This document shows positions 18,595 through 26,972 of a stretch of 64,000 nt of DNA, one piece after another. The stretch covers positions 372,001 through 436,000 of the forward strand of contig NC_013037.1 of NCBI RefSeq assembly GCF_000023125.1, written 5' to 3'. Every line of letters begins with the position of its first letter. Positions within the stretch are counted from its first letter, which is position 1. The position numbers and the translations under genes were made by a program. The notes under the pieces are model-generated. The model had not been told where the DNA came from and ran no database searches. It saw nothing but the letters and a program-made list of their open reading frames with translations. The DNA is from Dyadobacter fermentans DSM 18053. GTDB lineage: Bacteria; Bacteroidota; Bacteroidia; Cytophagales; Spirosomataceae.

Positions 18595-21500
18595 ATGGCG
18601 CAATCGATACGAAGTTGTTTGTTGGCACTGCTGTGCGTGCTGTTATGTTCGTACCATGCAGCTGCCCAGGACAGGCGTGTGAAAGGGAAAGTGGTTGACG
18701 AATCCAATGCCGGGATCCCGGGCGTGAGCGTGCTCATGAAGGGCAGCACCAACGGCACAAACACCGATGTGGACGGCAATTTCAGCATTGCGCTCCCGGC
18801 GGGGAGCCAGGTGCTCACGGTGTCGTCCATCGGGCACGTTACGCAGGATGTGAACGTGTCGGCGGCGGCGACGGAAGTGACTGTGAAGCTCAAAGCCGAT
18901 GTGAAAAGCCTCGGCGAAGTGGTGGTAACGGCGCTGGGCGTGCAGCGCAGCACGCGCAATGTGGGCTACGCAATCCAGCAGATCGACGGCGGCGGCATTC
19001 AGGAAGCCCGCGAGGTGAACTACATCAACTCATTGCAGGGCAAGCTGGCGGGCGTACAGATCGGCGGCAACAGCGGTTCGATGGGCGGCTCGTCGAGGGT
19101 CACGATCCGCGGTTTGAAATCCATTTCCGGAAACAATAATGCATTGTTTATCGTCGACGGCGTGCCTATGGCCAATATGAACATGAATTCATACGGCGTA
19201 ACGGGCGGACAAGGCACCGGCGGCGGCGGGTACGACTACGGCAACCCGGCGCAGCTGCTCAATCCGAACGACGTGGAGAACATTTCGGTGCTGAAAGGCG
19301 CTGCCGCGACGGCGCTTTACGGCAGCCGCGGCCAGAATGGGGTCATTTACATTACAACCAAAACCGGCAAGGGCTCGGGCAAGCTCTCGCTGAACTATGA
19401 CCTGAACATCCAGGCCGACCAGGTGTCGCTGTTGCCCAAATTCCAGAACCTCTATGGTGGCGGCGGGAGTTCGAATTTCACGAAGCTGTATGTCGATGCC
19501 AACCCGACGGGCTTTTTGCCCGGAGGCGGTACTTACGATGACGGCGACGGCAAAGGCCGCTACGACCTCATTCCCGATTACGGTACCGACGAATCGTGGG
19601 GGCCGAAGATGGAGGGCCAGCTGGTGCGGCATTACTGGTCGTGGGACCAGGACCGGAACAACCCGAATTTCGGTAAAACCGCTCCTTGGAGCCCTCAGCC
19701 TGATAATGCGAAGCAGTTTTTCAAAACCGGGGTAACGTTTTCAAACAACCTCTCGGTGGCCAGCAGCGGCGACAATGGCTCGATCCGCTTCTCGGTCGGA
19801 CAAACGAAGCAAAACTTCATTTACCCGGGCAGCAGCCTGAGCCGGTTCTTTATCAGCCTCAATTCGGTGTATAAGTTCACCGAGAAATTTACTTTCAGCG
19901 GCGGTATCAACTATATCAACGACCATTCGAAAGGCAGGCCGGGAACGGGCTTTTTCGGCAACAACCCGATGCTGTTTTACGTGATGTTCGGCCAGCGGCA
20001 GATCGACGATGCCTATTTGCGCAATTACAAATACGCCGACGGCACCGAGCAATCATGGAACCGGACAGCCTGGAATATCCAAAAGCCGGCATTTACCCAA
20101 AACCCTTATTGGAACCAGTACGAAAACTATAATACCGACCAGAATAACCGCTATTTCGGTAATGCGGGCCTGACCTACAAGCTTACCGACTGGCTCTCCG
20201 CCGACCTTCGCGTGTTCTCCGATTATCTCAACCATTTGGACGAGGTAAGAGGCGCCAAAGGTTTCTTTGTAGGCTCCTATGCACGGCGCGTGGTGGTGAA
20301 CAACGAAAACAACTACCAGGGAACTCTGAACATCAACAAAGAATTCGCCGACTCTAAACTGACGCTCGAAGCGGTGGCCGGGGGGAACATATTGCGGATT
20401 AAATCGAACATCGACGCCGGCAATACGAATGGCGGCCTGCAAAATCCGATGGTGTATGTGCTGCAAAACTCGGTAACGCCCGCGACGGTTTCCAATGCTT
20501 ACGGCAACAAGCAGATCAATTCCGTTTTCGGGTCGGTTACTTTGGGGTACAACAAGTTTTTGTACCTGACAGCGACTGGCCGTAACGACTGGGCATCCAC
20601 CCTGAAACAAACCGGCAACTATTCCTATTTCTATCCGTCGGTAGCGGGGTCGTTTATCTTTTCGGACCTGATTACCGATGCCAAATGGCTCACACTCGGG
20701 AAAGCGCGCTTGTCGTATGCGCGGGTGGGCAACGATGCGGACCCGTATTCGGTTTCGCGGTATTACGATTACGTAGCGCCATTTGACACCTATCCGCTGC
20801 AAAGCACTTCGGACAAGCTGTTCAACAGCCGCCTTAAACCGGAATTGTCTTCGGAAACGGAAGCGGGGGTGGATTTCAAGTTTTTCAACGACCGTCTGGG
20901 TGCCAATTTTACCTATTATAACCGCAAAACAAGAAACCAGATCTGGAATGTGCAAATCCCATCCGAAAGCGGTTTCACAACCAAGGTGGTGAATGGCGGG
21001 ACGGTTCAAAATAAGGGTATCGAGCTTACATTATCGGCCACGCCGGTGATGACCACCAATTTCAGCTGGCGCGTGGGCCTCAATTTCTCCAAAAACAAAA
21101 ACATCGTCCTTGACCTGAACAGCACTAACGACAATATCCAGGGCATCGAAAGGTTCATCATCGGTACCGAACGCCGGACGAACAAAGTGTCGATGGTTGC
21201 GCAGAAAGGAATGTCGCTCGGCACCATGCTTGGGACGGATTATGTGTACGACGCCAATGGCAACAAAACCGTGGCCGACAACGGGACTTATAATGTAACC
21301 CCCACACCGGTGATCATCGGCGATGCCAATCCGGATTTCATAGGGGGCTTGTCGAATATGCTGAGTTACAAGAATTTTTATCTGTCGGCACTTGTGGATT
21401 TTCAAAAGGGCGGTGATTTCTTTTCCTATACCAATTTGTACGGAAATAAATCGGGCATGCTGAAAGAAACCGCTGAAAACGGAATCCGTGAAAACGGCGT

Positions 21501-21858
21501 GGTGAACCCGGGTGTGAAGGCGGATGGCCTGCCGAACGACATTGTGGTACCGGCGCGGACGCATTTCAATGCAGATGGCGGTAACCGCATCAGCAAAGCC
21601 AACCTGTACGACGGCAGCTTCATTTACCTCCGCGAGGTGCGGCTGGGCTGGTACCTGCCCGATGGCTGGGCGAAGAAGATCCGCATGCAGGCTTTGCGGG
21701 TAACACTTACCGGACGGAACCTCTGGCTTATCAAAAGCAATGCACCGAACGTCGATCCGGCCAATATTACCAATTCCATCAGCAACCAGATCGGCTTCGA
21801 GGGCGGTGCATTGCCGCCGACCCGCAGCTATGGCGTGAACCTGAATGTTACTTTCTGA
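18595..21858 (+). CDS. SusC/RagA-type TonB-dependent outer-membrane transporter
   Basis: A 1087-residue protein with a signal peptide (LLALLCVLLCSYHAAAQ, about 1-25). It has a carboxypeptidase-D-like domain (about 27-105, KGKVVDESNAGIPGVSVLMK), then a plug domain with VTIRGLKSISGNNNALF and VDGVPM, then a 22-strand beta-barrel ending in an aromatic residue (VNLNVTF), as barrel proteins do. SusC proteins import oligosaccharides or peptides through the outer membrane using TonB energy, with SusD as the lid; the SusD gene follows after 23 bp. No sigma/anti-sigma pair and no glycoside hydrolase lies next to it, so the substrate cannot be inferred. Confidence 0.96.
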   Translation: MAQSIRSCLLALLCVLLCSYHAAAQDRRVKGKVVDESNAGIPGVSVLMKGSTNGTNTDVDGNFSIALPAGSQVLTVSSIGHVTQDVNVSAAATEVTVKLKADVKSLGEVVVTALGVQRSTRNVGYAIQQIDGGGIQEAREVNYINSLQGKLAGVQIGGNSGSMGGSSRVTIRGLKSISGNNNALFIVDGVPMANMNMNSYGVTGGQGTGGGGYDYGNPAQLLNPNDVENISVLKGAAATALYGSRGQNGVIYITTKTGKGSGKLSLNYDLNIQADQVSLLPKFQNLYGGGGSSNFTKLYVDANPTGFLPGGGTYDDGDGKGRYDLIPDYGTDESWGPKMEGQLVRHYWSWDQDRNNPNFGKTAPWSPQPDNAKQFFKTGVTFSNNLSVASSGDNGSIRFSVGQTKQNFIYPGSSLSRFFISLNSVYKFTEKFTFSGGINYINDHSKGRPGTGFFGNNPMLFYVMFGQRQIDDAYLRNYKYADGTEQSWNRTAWNIQKPAFTQNPYWNQYENYNTDQNNRYFGNAGLTYKLTDWLSADLRVFSDYLNHLDEVRGAKGFFVGSYARRVVVNNENNYQGTLNINKEFADSKLTLEAVAGGNILRIKSNIDAGNTNGGLQNPMVYVLQNSVTPATVSNAYGNKQINSVFGSVTLGYNKFLYLTATGRNDWASTLKQTGNYSYFYPSVAGSFIFSDLITDAKWLTLGKARLSYARVGNDADPYSVSRYYDYVAPFDTYPLQSTSDKLFNSRLKPELSSETEAGVDFKFFNDRLGANFTYYNRKTRNQIWNVQIPSESGFTTKVVNGGTVQNKGIELTLSATPVMTTNFSWRVGLNFSKNKNIVLDLNSTNDNIQGIERFIIGTERRTNKVSMVAQKGMSLGTMLGTDYVYDANGNKTVADNGTYNVTPTPVIIGDANPDFIGGLSNMLSYKNFYLSALVDFQKGGDFFSYTNLYGNKSGMLKETAENGIRENGVVNPGVKADGLPNDIVVPARTHFNADGGNRISKANLYDGSFIYLREVRLGWYLPDGWAKKIRMQALRVTLTGRNLWLIKSNAPNVDPANITNSISNQIGFEGGALPPTRSYGVNLNVTF

Positions 21859-21881
21859 TCCGGTCTTAAAAATTGATTGAT

Positions 21882-23324
21882 ATGAAAAACAAAATATGGC
21901 TACTGGCCGCTGTCCTCTTGACTTTCACGGGATGCGACAATTTCGAATCGCTGAACACCGACCCGGCGCGGTCGAGCGAGACGCAACCTGAATTCCTGCT
22001 TTCCAATGCCGAAAAACGTGCCAGCGACCTTATGTACGACTCCTATTTCAACGGGCGGATCGGGATGGAGCTTTCGCAATACTGGATGGGCACCGACAAG
22101 ACGTCCGACGGCCGGTTCCTGTTCACCAACGACGGCCTGTGGGCCGGCCTGTACGCCGGGCCTTTGATGGACCTGAAAGAAATCGGCAACTATTACGATC
22201 GCCATCCCGCCGAAAGAAGTGCCCACACCCTGGCGGTGGCCGAAATACTGAAAGCCTGGATATTCCACGTGCTCACCGACGTGTACACCGACATTCCGTA
22301 TAGTCAGGCATTGCAGGGCGAGGACATTCCCCAGCCAGTGTTCGACCAGGGCAGGGAGGTGTACGCGGCGCTGCTGGGTTCGCTCAAAACGCAGGTGGAA
22401 GTGCTGTCGGGAACTACTTCCGGGGTGATCCGCGGGGATATTCTGGCCAAAGGCGATGTGCAGCAATGGATCAGGATCGCGAATGCGCTCCGGATGCGGA
22501 TTGCATTACGTATGGTGGACGCCGCGCCTGCGGAGGCGAAGGCAATTATTGAAGAGGCTGCCAAAAATACCCTGGCGAGCACGGCGCAGGATGTGTTTTT
22601 CCCTTACAATGTAGCCACTACCACCAACAGGTTTCCTTATAATGACGTGGAACGGCCGCTCGTGGAGTTCGCGGTAACTTCCACGCTGGTCGATTATCTC
22701 CAGTCCGTGAACGATCCGCGCCTGCCGGTGTTCGCCCGTCCGGACGAAACGAATGGGAAGTATGTGGGCAAAGTATACGGCACCGAGGCGAATCTGCCGA
22801 CGATGATCGGCCTGTCCAAGCCCGGCGTGATTGCGTACAGCGGGTCGGCGAAAGGTTATGTGATTACCTACGCCGAGGTGGCATTCATGAAAGCCGAGGC
22901 GGCAGCGCGTGGGATGAATGTCGGAACCGACACGCCGGAGGCGCTTTACAATGAGGCAGTGCGGGCGTCGATGACGCAGTGGGGCATTGCCGATGCGAAG
23001 GCCGTGGACGACTATCTCAAACGCGTTCCGTACAAGGCAGGAACGTGGAAAAACGTCATCGGGACGCAGAAATGGATCGCTTTGTACATGCAGGGCCTGC
23101 AATCGTGGCTGGAACGCCTCCGCCTCGATCCCAAAAAGCCGGACGGCACGGTACTGTTTATTCCCCCGGCGTCGGGTAGTCTCGATCCGGACGTTACCGA
23201 TGTGCCCAAACGGTTGAAATACCCCAGCAACACCCGCGCCGCCAATGCGCAGAACAGTGCCGACGCTGCCAAGCGGATAGGCGGTGATACCCAGGCGGTA
23301 AAGAACTGGTGGGACGTGGAGTAA
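21882..23324 (+). CDS. SusD/RagB-like lipoprotein
   Basis: The ATG at 21882 gives a 480-residue protein with a lipoprotein signal: LLAAVLLTFTGC, with the lipid-bearing Cys near residue 17. It belongs to the SusD-like 2 group: the opening NFESLNTDPARSSETQPEF, the helix with GGLxxYYD-like ELSQYWMG, the repeated TPR-like helices, and the C-terminal IGGDTQAVKNWWDVE. SusD proteins sit on the SusC barrel and bind the nutrient. It is translated right after SusC (23-bp gap). The gene context offers no polysaccharide-degrading enzyme, so peptide or small-glycan uptake is as likely as polysaccharide uptake. Confidence 0.95.
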   Translation: MKNKIWLLAAVLLTFTGCDNFESLNTDPARSSETQPEFLLSNAEKRASDLMYDSYFNGRIGMELSQYWMGTDKTSDGRFLFTNDGLWAGLYAGPLMDLKEIGNYYDRHPAERSAHTLAVAEILKAWIFHVLTDVYTDIPYSQALQGEDIPQPVFDQGREVYAALLGSLKTQVEVLSGTTSGVIRGDILAKGDVQQWIRIANALRMRIALRMVDAAPAEAKAIIEEAAKNTLASTAQDVFFPYNVATTTNRFPYNDVERPLVEFAVTSTLVDYLQSVNDPRLPVFARPDETNGKYVGKVYGTEANLPTMIGLSKPGVIAYSGSAKGYVITYAEVAFMKAEAAARGMNVGTDTPEALYNEAVRASMTQWGIADAKAVDDYLKRVPYKAGTWKNVIGTQKWIALYMQGLQSWLERLRLDPKKPDGTVLFIPPASGSLDPDVTDVPKRLKYPSNTRAANAQNSADAAKRIGGDTQAVKNWWDVE

Positions 23325-23368
23325 ATTAAGATATTGTTAAAAGCATCCTGTATCTTGATTCGGCTCCT

Positions 23369-23376
23369 TACCTTTG
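23369..23376 (+). promoter_or_regulatory. Candidate -7 element (TACCTTTG)
   Basis: It matches TAnnTTTG and lies 25 bp before the ATG of the 100-residue gene, giving a leader of about 20 nt. It would let this gene and the hydrolase be transcribed apart from the SusCD genes. Confidence 0.4.
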
Positions 23377-23401
23377 GCGCCGAATTAAGTTTGGATGTGA
23401 G

Positions 23402-23704
23402 ATGACGCACGAAAAAATATTTGTTTTAGAAACCGGAAGAGCCGTGAAAGTAAAAGTAGAGGGCGTACTCGCCGACGACCTCTCGAAAGTGATCATCCAG
23501 GTGGATGTGATGATTAAAGACCCTAAGGAAGAGGATTTCAGGCCGCCGATCGGCCCCACGCACCCGAAATACTGGAAGCTGAAAAGCCTGGAACCGGAAA
23601 AGGCGGGTTTGTTGCAGATCGAATACAGCGGCGTGTACCAGAAACAAATCAGGAAGACAATCCGGGAGTTTGATAAATTGCATGCATTGGAAGTTCAGGA
23701 CTAA
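23402..23704 (+). CDS. Small conserved-looking hypothetical protein, 100 residues
   Basis: The family is not recognised. It is a soluble, charged protein with no signal peptide: beta-rich N-terminal half (KIFVLETGRAVKVKVEG, VIIQVDVMIKD), a central PPIGPTHPKYWKLKSL proline block and a helical C-terminus (KQIRKTIREFDKLHAL). There is no cysteine and no metal motif. It sits between SusD and an exported metallo-beta-lactamase-fold hydrolase on the same strand, with 77 bp before it and 21 bp after it. It has its own promoter-like element. Codon use resembles its neighbours, so it is very probably a real gene. Confidence 0.7.
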   Translation: MTHEKIFVLETGRAVKVKVEGVLADDLSKVIIQVDVMIKDPKEEDFRPPIGPTHPKYWKLKSLEPEKAGLLQIEYSGVYQKQIRKTIREFDKLHALEVQD

Positions 23705-23725
23705 ACCTTCCCATTGTTTTTAACT

Positions 23726-24985
23726 ATGAAATACACCACTATCGCAAAAATTTGCCTCGCTGCATTGTGCCTGGGCCTGACTGTCCCGGGTGCAAATGCG
23801 CAGGAGGCCGGTAAGCCGCTAGCCGCATGGCAGGAGGGCTTTCTCGACATTCACCACATCAATACCGGTATGGGTAACGCCACGTTCCTCATCCTGCCGG
23901 ACGGCACCACGCTCCTGGTGGATGCCGGCGCGCTCGATCCTACCGAGGCGCGCACGCAGAGCCCGCGCAACACGAAAGCCATGCCCAATGCCAGCCGGCA
24001 GCCCGGCGAGTGGATCGCGAGGTATATCAGAAAGGTTGCGCCTGCGCCCGTGGTGGATTATGCACTCATTACGCATTTTCACGACGACCACATGGGAACG
24101 CCCACGTCGGTTTCGAAAAAATCGGAGCAGGGCAAATATGCGCTGACAGGCATTACGGAAGTGGCCGAATTTGTGCCTGTCAAAAAGGTAATCGACCGCG
24201 GTTGGCCGCAGTACGACTATCCGCGGCCGACCCGGGACAGCATGGTACAGAATTACCGTGCGTTCCTGGCATGGCAGATAAAGAACAAAGGCCTGCGTGT
24301 AGAGGCGAGCGTTCCGGGCCGTAACGACCAGATCGTGCTCCTGCACAATGCCGCGAGGTACAAAGACCTGTTTGAGGTCCGCAATATCTCCGCCAATGGC
24401 GAAATATGGACTGGCGTGGGCAACGTTACGCGCAAGCATTTTCCGGAACTCAAAGACCTCCGGCCTGACCAGTTTCCGACGGAAAACATGTGCAGCATCG
24501 CCACACGGATCAGCTACGGCAAATTCGACTATTTCACCGGCGGCGATACGCCCGGCGTGCTGCAACCCGGCGTGCCGCTCTGGCACGATGTAGAAACACC
24601 GGTAGCAAAGGCCGTGGGCCCGGTGGACGCCCATATTCTGGATCACCACGGCAACCGCGATTCGCAAAATGATTTTCTGCTGGCCGCACTCAGGCCACGC
24701 GTGCTGGTGGTGCCCGTCTGGTCGTCGGACCATCCCGGCCATGATGTGCTCGACCGCATTTATTCCCAGCGCATTTACCCTGGCGAGCGCGACGTGTTCG
24801 CGACGAGCATGCTGGAATCAAACAAGCTGGTGATTGGTGAAATGCTCAACCGCCTGAAAAGCGACCAGGGCCATGTGGTAATACGCGTCGCCAACGGCGG
24901 GGCAAGCTACCAAGTATTTGTCCTCGACGACCGCGACGAGCAAATGAAGGTGAAATCCGTGCACGGGCCTTACGAATCGCGCTGA
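23726..24985 (+). CDS. Exported metallo-beta-lactamase-fold hydrolase
   Basis: A 419-residue protein from the ATG at 23726, with a signal peptide (LAALCLGLTVPGANAQEAG). The metal site is THFHDDHMGTP (HxHxDH), with further ligands probable in DYFTGGDTPG and in LDHHGNRDSQNDF. The opening FLDIHHINTGMGNATFLILPDG is like the ComEC/Rec2-type branch, whose stand-alone exported members are of unknown substrate (candidates are phosphodiesters and lactones). It lies 21 bp after the small hypothetical gene and near SusCD, so it may process an imported or surface substrate; this is inference. No partner domain is fused. Confidence 0.88.
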   Translation: MKYTTIAKICLAALCLGLTVPGANAQEAGKPLAAWQEGFLDIHHINTGMGNATFLILPDGTTLLVDAGALDPTEARTQSPRNTKAMPNASRQPGEWIARYIRKVAPAPVVDYALITHFHDDHMGTPTSVSKKSEQGKYALTGITEVAEFVPVKKVIDRGWPQYDYPRPTRDSMVQNYRAFLAWQIKNKGLRVEASVPGRNDQIVLLHNAARYKDLFEVRNISANGEIWTGVGNVTRKHFPELKDLRPDQFPTENMCSIATRISYGKFDYFTGGDTPGVLQPGVPLWHDVETPVAKAVGPVDAHILDHHGNRDSQNDFLLAALRPRVLVVPVWSSDHPGHDVLDRIYSQRIYPGERDVFATSMLESNKLVIGEMLNRLKSDQGHVVIRVANGGASYQVFVLDDRDEQMKVKSVHGPYESR

Positions 24986-25164
24986 AATGGAGAGGGTTAT
25001 GGTTAAATACTTCGCTTAAACGCACGCGGCGACCGATCGGATCATAGCAGTCGCGCAGGCCTGTTGTACCTGTCCGGAACTTAATGAATACGCTGCTGCG
25101 TTACCGCCTCATAACGTATAGGTTAGTGCAGGTTAGATTGATTTCAACCATTTACAGGCGAAGT

Positions 25165-26094
25165 ATGCAATTCCGGAAGCCAGAGGCGTTGGCAGTTTTC
25201 TTATCCTTATGGGGTATGTCCATGATTTGTTGTGCCCAAAAGCCCGGTTTGCCCGGTATGGAGCCTTCAAAATGGATCACTTTCCGGACCACACATGCAC
25301 CGGGAAAGGTTTACCGATTCGCCAATAGCGGCGCGAAGACATTTACCAACGAGGAAATGTACGTCCGCGCGTGGTTGCCCGTGCTCCACAAAAAGAATTT
25401 CGCCATTGTGCTCGGCCCGAACTACCGGATGGAGCAGCTCGAATTCAAGGGCAGCGGCGAAAATCCGGCGAAGAAGTTCGAGGGGTGGAACCTGCGCACA
25501 TTTGGCCTCGACCTCAATTCGTTTGTGAAACTCGATAGCACATCGTGGCTCGTGCTGACCTCGCATATCAACAAGACGGGCAATTTCGCGATGCTGTCGG
25601 CAAAGGAAATACCGCTTAACTACACCGTTTCGGCTTCTTACCTCAAACGGCTGGCGCCGAATAAGGAAATTGGGGCGGGTATTATTGTCAATAAAAGTTT
25701 CAGGCTAACCGTCCTCCCCGTTTTCCTCTTTAACTACAATCTTTCCGAAAGAGAAGGCATCGAGATCATGCTGCCGCGGAAGATCGCCTGGCGGCATAAT
25801 CTTTCACCTAATGACCTGCTGTATTTCAAAGCGGAGGCCGTTACCAGGACGTATTATCTCAACCGTGTGGCTGAGGGAACACCCGATGTTTGCCGGCGTA
25901 TCGATGTCGATATGGGCATTTCTTACAATCGCCGGTTCGGGCATTTCGGCGGGGTGGAGGTTTTTGGGGGTTATCGAAAAAACCTGTCGAACAAAATGGT
26001 GCACGATGCCATTCCTGTGCGGACGTCGGGACTTGCGGCTACGGTCGAGTTCTACATTCAGCCGCCGTCGTTCAGGGGAAAAGGGCGGAAGTGA
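25165..26094 (+). CDS. Probable outer-membrane beta-barrel protein, DUF6268-like
   Basis: The ATG at 25165 gives 309 residues with a signal peptide (LAVFLSLWGMSMICCAQ). The mature part is rich in alternating hydrophobic/polar strands with aromatic girdles (GKVYRFANSG, NFAIVLGPNYRMEQLEF, VLPVFLFNYNLSEREG, HFGGVEVFGGYRKNLS) and ends in a strand with ATVEFYIQPP, so a small outer-membrane barrel is likely. The pattern resembles DUF6268, a Bacteroidota family of unknown role; that assignment is tentative. A longer start at 25084 would put basic residues ahead of the signal and is less likely. It stands alone and is convergent with the DeoR gene. Confidence 0.65.
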   Translation: MQFRKPEALAVFLSLWGMSMICCAQKPGLPGMEPSKWITFRTTHAPGKVYRFANSGAKTFTNEEMYVRAWLPVLHKKNFAIVLGPNYRMEQLEFKGSGENPAKKFEGWNLRTFGLDLNSFVKLDSTSWLVLTSHINKTGNFAMLSAKEIPLNYTVSASYLKRLAPNKEIGAGIIVNKSFRLTVLPVFLFNYNLSEREGIEIMLPRKIAWRHNLSPNDLLYFKAEAVTRTYYLNRVAEGTPDVCRRIDVDMGISYNRRFGHFGGVEVFGGYRKNLSNKMVHDAIPVRTSGLAATVEFYIQPPSFRGKGRK

Positions 26095-26114
26095 GCGGCC
26101 CGGCAGCCTGCTGA

Positions 26115-26873
26115 TCAACTGGTGATTTCAATCTTCAATCCGGCCTTGCGGAGCATTTCCAGCTGCTGCGTGTCACCAGCTGCATCCGTGATGAGCGTTT
26201 GAATGGCCGGTAATCCGGCGAATTTTACATAACTGTCCTTACCGATTTTTGTGGCGTCGCACAGCAGGACCACTTGTCCCGCATTGCGGATGAACGCGGT
26301 GGTAATGGTCGATTCGTGCTCGCTGTGCGCGGTGAGGCCGTTTTCCGCAGAAAGGCCGTCTACGCCGATGAATGCCTTGTGCGCGTGGTAGCCGTTGATA
26401 TGCTGAACAGCCCGGTCGCCGTGAACCGCTTTTCGGGCCTTGTTCAGTTCCCCGCCGATCAGGTTGATCTGGATCGAAGGCACGTCGATCAGTTCCGCAA
26501 GAATGGGTAATGAGTTGGTAATGACACGGATGCTCTTTTTCTTCAAATAATGACACATCCTGAACACCGTACTGCCGCAGTCGAGAAAGATCGTGTCGCC
26601 GTCCTGCACATAGGAGGCTGCTCTTTCGGCAATCAGCTCTTTGGCGGGGTTATTGACACCCGACTTCTCTGAAAATCCCGTCAGTACCGGGTTCTCGATT
26701 TTCATCGCGCCCCCGTGTGTGCGCACGAGCAGTCCTTCTTCGGCAATATCGCCCAGGTCGCGGCGGATCGTTGCTGGTGAGGCTTCAAGGATTTCCGAGA
26801 GTTCAAATACGCTGAGGCTTTCCGCCCGTTCCAGGGCAGCCAGTATCTTCTTTTTCCGTTCCTGGAAATTCAT
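26115..26873 (-). CDS. DeoR/GlpR-family transcriptional regulator
   Basis: A 252-residue protein. The N-terminal winged helix-turn-helix covers about residues 5-57 (ERKKKILAALERAESLSVFEL, then ASPATIRRDLGDI with the recognition helix, then GLLVRTHGGA, the wing typical of DeoR regulators). The C-terminal sensor domain (about 75-235) has the phosphosugar-binding features FLDCGSTVFRM, VITNSLPI, LIGGELN and IGVDGLSAENGL. DeoR proteins usually repress sugar or nucleoside catabolic genes and are released by a sugar phosphate. No sugar-kinase or transporter gene lies beside it. A 30-bp palindrome overlaps its leader and is a strong candidate for its own operator. Confidence 0.95.
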   Translation of the reverse strand: MNFQERKKKILAALERAESLSVFELSEILEASPATIRRDLGDIAEEGLLVRTHGGAMKIENPVLTGFSEKSGVNNPAKELIAERAASYVQDGDTIFLDCGSTVFRMCHYLKKKSIRVITNSLPILAELIDVPSIQINLIGGELNKARKAVHGDRAVQHINGYHAHKAFIGVDGLSAENGLTAHSEHESTITTAFIRNAGQVVLLCDATKIGKDSYVKFAGLPAIQTLITDAAGDTQQLEMLRKAGLKIEITS

Positions 26874-26874
26874 A

Positions 26875-26904
26875 GTTGATTAATTTTGATCAAAAATAAT
26901 CAAC
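26875..26904 (-). promoter_or_regulatory. 30-bp near-perfect palindrome, probable DeoR operator
   Basis: GTTGATTA (26875-26882) pairs with TAATCAAC (26897-26904), and the centre TTTTGATCAAAA (26884-26895) is itself a perfect 12-bp palindrome; only one A/A pair breaks symmetry. It lies just upstream of the DeoR start codon. A further TTGATCAA core sits at 26916-26923. The layout fits autoregulation. Confidence 0.6.
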
Positions 26905-26972
26905 AAAAAGTGTAATTGATCAAATTCGCAAGGAATTACAAGCGTGCCGCCGATCGGCCGGCTGCGGGGGGA

